In this document: positions 1 to 5,141 of the stretch, in pieces
Layout: each line of letters starts with the position of its first letter
Position numbering within the stretch: position 1 is the first letter of the stretch
Source: JBBDXA01 sp040902585
GTDB taxonomy: Bacteria; Planctomycetota; Phycisphaerae; Phycisphaerales; Phycisphaeraceae
Direction of reading: 5' to 3'
Length of the DNA stretch: 5,348 nt
Assembly (NCBI GenBank): GCA_040902585.1
Contig: JBBDXA010000099.1
Location: 1 to 5,348 of the forward strand
Made by a program: the position numbers and the translations under genes
The notes under the pieces: generated by a model
Told to the model about the DNA's origin: nothing
Database searches by the model: none
The model's input: only the letters and a program-made list of their open reading frames with translations

Positions 1-1
1 G

Positions 2-49
2 CGATGGCGGATGTCGAAAACCCCGACGGCTAGCCGAGCCTCGCCATCG
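2..49. repeat. 8-bp inverted repeat at window edge
   Basis: CGATGGCG (2-9) is the exact reverse complement of CGCCATCG (42-49), and a GGCTAGCC palindrome (28-35) lies between them. No T-tract follows, so it is not a canonical terminator. In frame 1 an open frame ends at TAG 31-33 (tail AMADVENPDG), which could be the end of an upstream gene, but ten codons are too few to judge. The rest of 1-60 shows nothing else I can name. Confidence 0.25.
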
Positions 50-60
50 GGCTTGGTGTA

Positions 61-115
61 TTTGACCCAGGACCCAGGACCCAAGCCTCAGGACTTCCTC
101 CCCCGCTGGGTCAAA
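61..115. repeat. Perfect 10-bp inverted repeat upstream of promoter
   Basis: TTTGACCCAG (61-70) and CTGGGTCAAA (106-115) are exact reverse complements, separated by 35 bases. The right arm ends one base before the -35 hexamer at 117. As RNA it could form a hairpin with a long loop, but no T-run follows. As DNA, the two half-sites sit about 45 bp apart centre to centre, next to a promoter, a place where operators occur. Function is inferred from position only. Confidence 0.5.
64..84 (+). repeat. Tandem heptamer, GACCCAG x3
   Basis: Two exact GACCCAG copies (64-70, 71-77) are followed by a third with one change, GACCCAA (78-84). The first copy forms part of the left arm of the inverted repeat 61-115. 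It may be a simple slippage-type repeat. A second tandem heptamer of different sequence occurs at 496-520. Confidence 0.6.
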
Positions 116-116
116 C

Positions 117-144
117 TTGACACCCACGCCCCCTCTCGTACACT
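117..144 (+). promoter_or_regulatory. Sigma70-type promoter
   Basis: A perfect TTGACA -35 hexamer (117-122) is followed by a 16-bp spacer and TACACT (139-144; four of six matches to TATAAT). The expected start of transcription is near 151. No TG extension precedes the -10. An intrinsic terminator at 456-495 lies downstream on the same strand, so the pair defines a short transcript rather than a direct nusA promoter. The assumption is that this organism uses a standard housekeeping sigma factor. Confidence 0.55.
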
Positions 145-215
145 TATTTGTCTGTAACTTGCCGCCGTGCTGTAAGTTCGGCGGTTGAAATGTGTTGTTA
201 AGGATTGGATTGCCG

Positions 216-263
216 ATGCGTAACGACTTGGCACAGCACGACCACGAGGCACGGGCACACTAA
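216..263 (+). CDS. Possible 15-residue leader peptide
   Basis: ATG 216 opens a 15-codon frame (MRNDLAQHDHEARAH) closed by TAA 261-263. AAGGA at 200-204 stands 11 bases upstream, a somewhat long Shine-Dalgarno spacing. Three His and several charged residues are present, but there is no run of one amino acid typical of an amino-acid attenuator. The stop overlaps the next ATG as TAATG, a common translational-coupling arrangement. The start codon lies in a segment that could also pair with 178-182 of the RNA. The product is not recognised. It could easily be a chance frame. Confidence 0.2.
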   Translation: MRNDLAQHDHEARAH

Positions 264-367
264 TGGGCATCAACTCCCATAGTATGACTTTCCCACGCGA
301 TTTCGCGACTGTGACCGGCCTGGCCCGTTCCCGAAGCGCTCGGGAGGAGGTGGCGGTTATGGCCTGA
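263..367 (+). CDS. Possible 34-residue small protein, unknown
   Basis: ATG 263 (sharing the A of the preceding TAA) starts a 34-codon frame ending at TGA 365-367. The peptide begins MGINSHSMTFPRDF and ends SAREEVAVMA. It has no membrane segment, cysteines or motif that I recognise. It lies within the transcript bracketed by the 117-144 promoter and the 456-495 terminator, in the same direction. It has no Shine-Dalgarno of its own, so it would depend on coupling to the frame ending at 263. The high hairpin content of the same bases argues for an RNA role instead. Confidence 0.22.
   Translation: MGINSHSMTFPRDFATVTGLARSRSAREEVAVMA
329..361 (+). promoter_or_regulatory. Shine-Dalgarno/ATG partly held in a hairpin
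   Basis: GGAGGAGG (343-350) is a near-perfect anti-16S match placed eight bases before ATG 359-361. That ATG is followed by only one codon and a stop (ATG GCC TGA, 359-367). The 5' part of the Shine-Dalgarno lies in the right arm (TCGGGA 340-345) of a perfect 6-bp hairpin with TCCCGA 329-334 and a 5-base loop. A second strong hairpin begins at 361. It is seen directly; any role in ribosome loading or stalling is speculation. Confidence 0.35.
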
Positions 368-455
368 AGCACTTCCCGTGCATCAAGGTCGGCTCCGCCG
401 CTTCGATTCGCTCGCCCCGCGAGCAGATCGCAGCGACGCGAGCCTCGGGCTTAGG

Positions 456-495
456 CCACGAGCGCGTACGCAACGTTCGTGGTTTTGTTTTTTTT
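456..495 (+). terminator. Intrinsic (Rho-independent) terminator
   Basis: The left arm CCACGAGCG (456-464) pairs with the right arm CGTTCGTGG (474-482) over nine pairs, one of them a G-U wobble, around a 9-base loop. It is followed at once by TTTTGTTTTTTTT (483-495). This is a textbook stem plus U-tract on the + strand. It ends the transcript from the 117-144 promoter and should stop upstream reading into nusA, 78 bases downstream. Confidence 0.85.
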
Positions 496-528
496 AGCTG
501 ATAGCTGAAAGCTGATAGCTCTCAGCTT
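496..528. repeat. Tandem heptamer AGCTGAW with terminal hairpin
   Basis: Three copies of AGCTGAT/AGCTGAA (496-502, 503-509, 510-516) plus a partial AGCT (517-520) lie directly after the terminator T-tract. AAGCTGA (509-515) can pair with TCAGCTT (522-528) across a 6-base loop, so the repeat closes on itself as a 7-bp hairpin. It sits where a nusA promoter would be expected. Between 529 and 562 the sequence is AT-richer (ATCTAAAT near 551-558), but I find no sigma70 pair with good spacing. Confidence 0.6.
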
Positions 529-562
529 AAGACGACTCGACAATCTGAACATCTAAATAGCT

Positions 563-576
563 GGAGCAATGTAATG
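563..576 (+). promoter_or_regulatory. nusA ribosome binding site and start
   Basis: GGAG (563-566) stands seven bases before ATG 574, good Shine-Dalgarno spacing, and the protein from 574 begins as NusA proteins do. Another ATG at 569 is immediately followed by TAA, giving ATGTAATG, in which the stop overlaps the nusA ATG. The first ATG is only two bases from GGAG and is unlikely to be used efficiently. Confidence 0.7.
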
Positions 577-2025
577 AACGGTACCGAACTCATCCGACTG
601 ATTGACGCCATCTCCCGTGATCGCAACGTGGAGAAGGAAGTCCTGTATCGCGATATCGAACAGGCCATGGTTTCTGCCGCCCGCAAGCACTTCAACGTGC
701 TGGAGACGGACGAATTCCGCTGTGAGGTGGATCGCATCACGGGCGCTTTGAAACTGTTCCGACACGAAGATGAAATCTCCCTCGACTCGCTCGGCCGCAT
801 CCCCGCACAGACCGCCAAGCAGGTGATGATTCAGCGTTTCCGCGAAGACGAACGACAGAGCATCTACGAAGAATTCGCCGACCGCGTGGGCGAACTGTCC
901 ACCGGCATCGCCCAGCGCTATGAAGGCGGAGCGCTGGTCGTGCAGATCGGCAGGGCGGAAGGCTTCATGCCGCGCAGCGAGCAGATTCCCGGCGAGCAGC
1001 ATCAGCCGGGCGAGCGCGTGCGCTGCCTCATCCTCGATGTGCGCGACTCAGGCAGCCAGGTGAAGATCGTGCTCTCGCGAGCGCATCCGGACTTCATCAA
1101 GCGGCTGTTTGAAGTCGAAGTGCCTGAAGTGTCGGAGCGCATCATTGAGGTGAAAGCGATGGCGCGGGAGCCGGGCCATCGCACCAAGCTGGCGGTGTCG
1201 TCGATTGATACGAAGGTCGATGCGGTGGGCGCGTGCGTGGGCGTGCGCGGCAGCCGCATCAAGAACATCGTCGATGAACTGGGCGGCGAGAAGATTGACA
1301 TCGTCCGCTGGAACGAGTCGTCGCAGATTCTGATTCAGAACTCGCTCAAGCCCGCCGAGGTCGCGGAAATCAGCCTGTGCTTCGAACTGGGCCGCGCGAC
1401 GGTGGTCGTGAATGATGATCAGCTCAGTCTGGCCATCGGCAAGCGCGGGCAGAACGTGCGCCTCGCGGCCCGGCTGACGAACTGGGATATCGACATCCTC
1501 ACGCCTTCGGAATTCAGCAAGAGCCTGGACCGCATGGAAGCCACGCTCAAGGGCGTGGAAGGTGTCTCGGACGAACAGATCGACCGCCTCGCGGCCCTGG
1601 GTGTGATCAGCGTGTTCGACGTGGAAGAAGTCGGCGCTCCGTACCTGGCCGAGCAGCTTGAATGCGATCTGGCCGTGGCCGAGGCGCTGCTGGCGCGAGC
1701 GGATATCGAGGCGAAGATCGTCGCCGAAGAGCAGGCGAAGGAAGCCGAAGAGAAGAAGCGTCAGGCGGCGATCGCGGCGACGGCGCAGGCCGAGTCCGCA
1801 TCGGTGCTGGACGACATTCTCGGCGGCGGCGTGATGGCGGCCGAGGAAGCGGCTGCGGCAGAGGCGGCTTCAGCCGCCGGTGGCGAAAGCGCCGAGGGCG
1901 AAGCCGCAAGCGGCCAGGCCCCTGTTGAAGAAGACAAACCCGCGGAGGTCGAAGCCGCGGCTGCGGAAGACACCCCCGAAGAGCCCGCGCCCGCTGATGA
2001 AGGCGAGCCGGCGAATAAGGCGTGA
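574..2025 (+). CDS. nusA: Transcription termination/antitermination factor NusA
   Basis: A 483-residue cytoplasmic RNA polymerase-binding protein that modulates pausing, intrinsic termination and antitermination. The N-terminal polymerase-binding domain spans about 1-105 (MNGTELIRLI..., with R-x-F/E segments typical of the family). An S1 RNA-binding domain spans about 106-170, followed by the signature LSRAHPDFIKRLFEVEVPE (168-186). KH1 (about 187-275) carries GVRGSRIKNIVDEL then GEKIDIVRW (223-246), and KH2 (about 276-345) carries AIGKRGQNVRLAARL (287-301). Residues 325-376 resemble one helix-hairpin-helix/AR-like repeat (LAALGVISVFDVEEV). The last ~105 residues are Ala/Glu-rich: first a charged helix (AKEAEEKKRQAA), then low-complexity acidic sequence, probably disordered. 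The length is near that of E. coli NusA, but the tail replaces a second clear repeat. ATG 574 has a GGAG at 563. No rimP precedes it; an intrinsic terminator does. infB follows after 163 bases and is probably co-transcribed. Confidence 0.97.
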   Translation: MNGTELIRLIDAISRDRNVEKEVLYRDIEQAMVSAARKHFNVLETDEFRCEVDRITGALKLFRHEDEISLDSLGRIPAQTAKQVMIQRFREDERQSIYEEFADRVGELSTGIAQRYEGGALVVQIGRAEGFMPRSEQIPGEQHQPGERVRCLILDVRDSGSQVKIVLSRAHPDFIKRLFEVEVPEVSERIIEVKAMAREPGHRTKLAVSSIDTKVDAVGACVGVRGSRIKNIVDELGGEKIDIVRWNESSQILIQNSLKPAEVAEISLCFELGRATVVVNDDQLSLAIGKRGQNVRLAARLTNWDIDILTPSEFSKSLDRMEATLKGVEGVSDEQIDRLAALGVISVFDVEEVGAPYLAEQLECDLAVAEALLARADIEAKIVAEEQAKEAEEKKRQAAIAATAQAESASVLDDILGGGVMAAEEAAAAEAASAAGGESAEGEAASGQAPVEEDKPAEVEAAAAEDTPEEPAPADEGEPANKA

Positions 2026-2043
2026 GCGTGATGGTGGGTGCGA

Positions 2044-2064
2044 TGGTGATGGGTGCCATCACCA
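2044..2064 (+). other. 9-bp hairpin in nusA-infB gap, no T-tract
   Basis: TGGTGATGG (2044-2052) and CCATCACCA (2056-2064) are perfect reverse complements around a 3-base GTG; opening the top pair or two relaxes the loop. It begins 18 bases after the nusA stop. What follows is A/C-rich with no T-run, so it is not an intrinsic terminator. It could be an mRNA-stabilising or processing hairpin. The left side belongs to a GATGGTG near-repeat (2030-2036, 2042-2048). Confidence 0.5.
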
Positions 2065-2081
2065 AGGACAAACCCAAGACA

Positions 2082-2109
2082 GACAGATGTTGGAATTGTT
2101 TGACAGATG
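2082..2109 (+). repeat. Direct repeat GACAGATG, 20 bp apart
   Basis: GACAGATG occurs at 2082-2089 and again at 2102-2109, a start-to-start distance of 20 bp, close to two helical turns. The second copy contains part of a TTGACA (2100-2105), but no acceptable -10 lies 15-18 bases downstream, so I do not call a promoter. It could be a regulator site or chance. The rest of the gap, 2110-2177, shows nothing I can name. Confidence 0.3.
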
Positions 2110-2177
2110 CATTGAGATCCATCCTCCGAGCGTTCTTCACAGCGGCACTGGGGCCGCATGAGGGTTGCCGGGAAATT

Positions 2178-2191
2178 AAGGAGTGGCTGTG
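2178..2191 (+). promoter_or_regulatory. infB ribosome binding site, decides GTG 2189
   Basis: AAGGAG (2178-2183) is a strong Shine-Dalgarno. Its last G is the first base of an in-frame GTG at 2183, which therefore cannot be the start used with this site. The next in-frame GTG at 2189 lies five bases beyond the motif, and the protein then begins MAKAKRVYEVAKELGV, the usual IF2 opening. Confidence 0.75.
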
Positions 2192-5017
2192 GCCAAGGCT
2201 AAGCGTGTTTACGAAGTCGCGAAGGAACTGGGCGTCGCCAGCAAGGCGATCGTCGAGAAGTGTCTCGCCGAGAGCGTTCCCGGCGTGAAGGATCATATGT
2301 CCGTCGTGAAGATCGGCCTGGAGATGACCATCCGCGAATGGTTCAGCGATACCAGCGCCAACGACGGCACGACCGCGGTGGAGACGGCCGAACCCGTGGA
2401 TCTGGCCAAGGCCCGCAAGGCCCGCCGCAAGCGCGCCAGGACCACTGACTCAACGGGAGATGATTCCATGTCCGGTGATACCGCCACGTTGGTGGAAGAG
2501 CCGCCGGTGTTGCCGAGCGTGGTGAAGACGGAAGTCGCTCCGCCCCTGGAGCAGATAGCGCGTCAGGTGCAGATGCCCGCCAAGGCGAAGCCGAAGAAGC
2601 ACGAAGAGGAAGCGGAGACGCAGCCCGTCGCCGACACGGCGGTGGAACCTGTTGTGGCCGCGCCCGCCGCGGTTGAAACGACCGTTCTCCAGCCCGCCGC
2701 CCAGGCTCCCGCCTCAACCGTCGGAGTCGCCAAGCCTGCCGGTCCCGCGGGCAGGCCCAACGTGCCGTCGCGTCCCAAGGTCGTCACGCCGGCCGGTGTC
2801 CGAATGAACAAGCCGACCGAAGTCAAACTCGCCGGCCCCAAGGTGGTTCGCGTCGAGCAGCCCGATGTCATTCAGCGGCCCCGTTCCCGCCGCGGTCCGG
2901 GTGGTCCCGGTGGCGGCGATGATTCATCGCTTCCCGATGGCGTCGTGCCCGGCATCGCCCGATCGCGCGGCCCGGCCCGAGGTCGCGGCGCCGGCACCGG
3001 CGGCCCGGTCGAAGATGCCGCCCAGAAGGCCGCCGGCAAACGCCGCGCGCTGTCCACCCGTCGCGGCCGCAGCGCCGAAGCCTTGCCCATCGGCTCCAAG
3101 CGACTCACCGAGGCTGACTACGCCGAGCAGCAGGCCCGCCTCAACCGCTCGGCAGGCACCATCAAGCGGCACCGTCAGGCCCAGCGCCACCGCGAGAATT
3201 TCACGCCCATCGCCACCCCCGCGCAGGTCGGCGGCAAGCTGGAAATCCGCGAGCCCATCACCATCAAGAGCCTCTCCGCCGCCACCGGCATCAAGGCGAC
3301 GGATATCATCAAGTGGCTTTTCTCCAAAGGCATTATGGCGACGATCAACTCCGCCATCGGAACCGAGGCGGCGATGGAAGTGGCCATGGAATACAACATC
3401 GAACTCGAGGTCAAAGAGCAGGAGACCGCCGAGCAGGCGATGCTCAAGGACCTGGAAGCCCGCGAGCCGGTCGATGTCCGCCCGCGCCCGCCGGTGGTCA
3501 CCGTCATGGGTCACGTCGACCACGGCAAGACCAGCATGCTCGACTCGATCCGCAAGGCCGATGTCGCCAATCACGAAGCCGGCGGCATCACGCAGCACGT
3601 CGGTGCCTATCGCCCGACCATCACCGGTCACGACGGCAAGGAACTCTCCGTCGTCTTCCTCGACACGCCCGGTCACGAAGCGTTTACCTCCATGCGCGGT
3701 CGCGGCGCGAAGGTGACCGACGTGGTCGTGCTCGTCGTCGCCGCTGACGACGGCGTCATGCCGCAGACGATTGAATCCATCAACCACGCCAAGGCTGCCG
3801 GCGTGCCCATTATCGTCGCTCTGAACAAGGTCGATAAAAAGGAAGCCACCGTCGACAACATCCGCAAGATCTACGGCCAGCTCGCCGAGCACGGCCTCTC
3901 ACCGACCGAGTGGGGCGGTTCCACCGAAGTCGTCAAGATCAGCGCCACCAAAGGCACAGGCATCCAGGACCTGCTGGAAGTGCTCACGCTCCAGACGGAA
4001 ATCCTCGACCTCAAAGCAGACTACGGCGGCGCGGGCCGCGGCACCGTCATCGAAAGTCAGATGGAACCGGGTCGTGGCTCCGTCGCCCGACTGCTCGTGC
4101 AGGACGGCTTGCTGAAGGTGGGTGATCATATTGTCATCGGCCGCGCCCACGGACGCGTCCGCGACATCACCGATGACCGCAATCGGCAGATTCCCGAAGC
4201 CGGTCCCGCGACGCCCGTGGCGATCTCCGGCCTGGACATGGTCCCCGATGCAGGCGACAAATTCTACGTCGTCGGCTCGCTTCAGAAAGCCCAGAGCATC
4301 TCCGAGCAGTTCCGCCACACCGAGCGCCAGCGCCAGCTCACCAGCCAGACCAAAGTCACGCTGGAGAACCTGGCCGACAAGCTCAAGGCCGGCACGATGC
4401 AGGAACTCCGCGTCGTGCTCAAGGCCGACGTGCAGGGCTCCATCGACGTCCTCAAGAAAAGCCTGGAAGACCTGGGCAACGACGAGGTCGGCGTCAAGGT
4501 GCTTCACGCAGGCGTGGGCGTCATCACCGAAGGCGATGTGCTGCTCGCCGATGCGTCGGGTGCGATCGTCATCGGCTTCCACGTCACGCTGCCCACGGCG
4601 GTCCGCGAGATCGCTGATGAGCATCACGTGGAGACCCGCCTCTATCGCATCATTTACGAATGCACCGAAGACGTGACCAAGGCCCTGGAAGGCATGCTCA
4701 CACCCGAGGTCAAGGAGGAAGTGCTCGGCGAAGCGGAAGTCCGCGAGGTGTTCAAGATTTCCAAGCTCGGCTCCGTGGCCGGCTGTCTTGTCACCGAAGG
4801 TTCCATCCTGCGCGGCAACAAGATGCGCCTGGTGCGTGACGGCAACGTCATCACCGAAAAGCGTGACATCGACAGCCTCCGCCGCGTGAAGGATGACGCC
4901 AAGGAAGTCCGCGCCGGCACCGAATGCGGCATCCGGCTCGTGGGCTTTGACGATATCAAGCCCGGCGACAGGCTGATCTGCTACAAGATCGTGGAGATCA
5001 AGCGGAAGCTGGAGTGA
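2189..5017 (+). CDS. infB: Translation initiation factor IF-2
   Basis: A 942-residue ribosomal GTPase that brings formyl-Met-tRNA to the 30S P site and drives 50S joining. Numbering from GTG 2189: the first IF2N module spans about 5-53 (RVYEVAKELGVASKAIVEKC...TIREWF). A linker of ~300 residues (about 54-350) rich in Pro, Ala, Gly, Lys and Arg is probably disordered, with a basic stretch near 320-337. The second IF2N module spans about 353-407 (ITIKSLSAATGIKATDIIKWL...GIMATINS). The G domain has a complete motif set: GHVDHGKT 441-448, switch I GGITQH 465-470, DTPGH 492-496, NKVD 546-549, SATKGTG 585-591. Domain II spans about 615-705, domain III about 735-835, and the tRNA-binding C2 domain about 850-940 with CGIRLVGFDDIKPGD near the end. 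Nothing essential is missing. The gene closes with tandem in-frame stops (TGATGA, 5015-5020). It lies between nusA and DUF503, the usual operon order. Confidence 0.98.
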   Translation: MAKAKRVYEVAKELGVASKAIVEKCLAESVPGVKDHMSVVKIGLEMTIREWFSDTSANDGTTAVETAEPVDLAKARKARRKRARTTDSTGDDSMSGDTATLVEEPPVLPSVVKTEVAPPLEQIARQVQMPAKAKPKKHEEEAETQPVADTAVEPVVAAPAAVETTVLQPAAQAPASTVGVAKPAGPAGRPNVPSRPKVVTPAGVRMNKPTEVKLAGPKVVRVEQPDVIQRPRSRRGPGGPGGGDDSSLPDGVVPGIARSRGPARGRGAGTGGPVEDAAQKAAGKRRALSTRRGRSAEALPIGSKRLTEADYAEQQARLNRSAGTIKRHRQAQRHRENFTPIATPAQVGGKLEIREPITIKSLSAATGIKATDIIKWLFSKGIMATINSAIGTEAAMEVAMEYNIELEVKEQETAEQAMLKDLEAREPVDVRPRPPVVTVMGHVDHGKTSMLDSIRKADVANHEAGGITQHVGAYRPTITGHDGKELSVVFLDTPGHEAFTSMRGRGAKVTDVVVLVVAADDGVMPQTIESINHAKAAGVPIIVALNKVDKKEATVDNIRKIYGQLAEHGLSPTEWGGSTEVVKISATKGTGIQDLLEVLTLQTEILDLKADYGGAGRGTVIESQMEPGRGSVARLLVQDGLLKVGDHIVIGRAHGRVRDITDDRNRQIPEAGPATPVAISGLDMVPDAGDKFYVVGSLQKAQSISEQFRHTERQRQLTSQTKVTLENLADKLKAGTMQELRVVLKADVQGSIDVLKKSLEDLGNDEVGVKVLHAGVGVITEGDVLLADASGAIVIGFHVTLPTAVREIADEHHVETRLYRIIYECTEDVTKALEGMLTPEVKEEVLGEAEVREVFKISKLGSVAGCLVTEGSILRGNKMRLVRDGNVITEKRDIDSLRRVKDDAKEVRAGTECGIRLVGFDDIKPGDRLICYKIVEIKRKLE
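2455..2470 (+). promoter_or_regulatory. Possible internal infB translation start
   Basis: GGGAG (2455-2459) stands eight bases before ATG 2468-2470, which is in frame with infB at residue 94. Use of this site would give an IF2 of 849 residues lacking the first IF2N module and starting MSGDTATLVEEP in the linker. E. coli infB is known to make shorter IF2 forms from internal starts, so the arrangement has a precedent. The sequence shows only a good site, not its use. Confidence 0.35.
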
Positions 5018-5018
5018 T

Positions 5019-5134
5019 GAAAAGCAAAACAGCAGGAAAGCAGAAAAGCAGAAAATGCTCGCCTGCCGGGTTTTTCTGAAGTCGTCGGTTCCGCTCCTTT
5101 TCTGCTTTTGTGTTTTTCTGATTTTCTGCTTTTC
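5019..5134. repeat. 37-base imperfect inverted repeat of octamers
   Basis: Arms 5019-5055 and 5098-5134 match as reverse complements at 31 of 37 positions, with a 42-base loop between. The left arm is built of eight-base units ending in AGCA (GAAAAGCA, AAACAGCA, GGAAAGCA, GAAAAGCA); the right arm mirrors this with TGCTTTTG, TGTTTTTC, TGATTTTC, TGCTTTTC. The left arm is almost all purine plus C, the right arm T-rich. It begins just after the infB stop and ends seven bases before the DUF503 ATG. The RNA hairpin would be A-U rich and could terminate, attenuate or stabilise the message. It could also be a mobile or dispersed repeat family. Confidence 0.7.
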
Positions 5135-5141
5135 GCATCCC

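Larger units (their letters stand above)
151..495 (+). ncRNA. Putative stand-alone structured transcript, unidentified
   Basis: The boundaries come from the promoter at 117-144 and the intrinsic terminator at 456-495, giving about 345 nt. By eye the RNA folds well. CGTGCTGT 166-173 pairs with 233-240, extended inward by AAGT 174-177 with 226-229 and TCGGC 178-182 with 212-216. TCCCGA 329-334 pairs with 340-345. 361-390 forms an eleven-pair hairpin with small defects. 404-430 forms a hairpin whose core GCTCGC/GCGAGC is perfect. An alternative CCGCCG 162-167/CGGCGG 179-184 hairpin competes with the first stem. I looked for hallmarks of tmRNA, RNase P RNA, SRP RNA and tRNA (for example a T-arm followed by CCA) and found none. 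It may be a regulatory RNA, or an mRNA for the tiny ORFs at 216-367. Transcription and identity are inferred. Confidence 0.4.

Noticed and set aside
88..372. 94-residue minus-strand frame opposite the upstream unit
   Set aside because: No recognised family, Arg/Ser-rich composition typical of a GC-rich shadow, and it lies opposite a promoter/terminator unit pointing the other way.
391..458. tRNA or tmRNA 3' end suggested by CTTCGATTC (401-409) and CCA at 456-458
   Set aside because: The flanking bases do not form a T-stem, no acceptor partner is found, and the CCA belongs to the terminator stem.
315..497. Open + strand frame running into the terminator (…GRLRRFDSLAP…)
   Set aside because: No ATG, only a weak GTG at 378 without Shine-Dalgarno, and its last codons lie in the terminator stem and T-tract.
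537..558. TCGACA (537-542) as the -35 of a nusA promoter
   Set aside because: The only AT-rich -10-like bases (552-559) are far too close; the right spacing falls on GCTGGA/AGCTGG.
2100..2128. TTGACA at 2100-2105 as a promoter for infB
   Set aside because: Bases at the 15-18 bp spacing (for example CCTCCG) bear no likeness to a -10 box.
2022..2288. 88-codon frame across the nusA-infB gap, in the place where ylxR often sits
   Set aside because: It overlaps the nusA stop and about 100 bases of infB, and lacks the YlxR pattern (RKCVGCG-type opening); it is probably chance.
1607..2296. 229-residue minus-strand frame over the nusA tail
   Set aside because: Arg/Pro/Leu-rich product of reading the Ala/Glu codons of NusA backwards; no domain visible.
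2924..3892. 322-residue minus-strand frame inside infB
   Set aside because: Long only because GC-rich codons of infB read on the complement give few stops; repeated Asp/Gly/Val sequence without a family signature.
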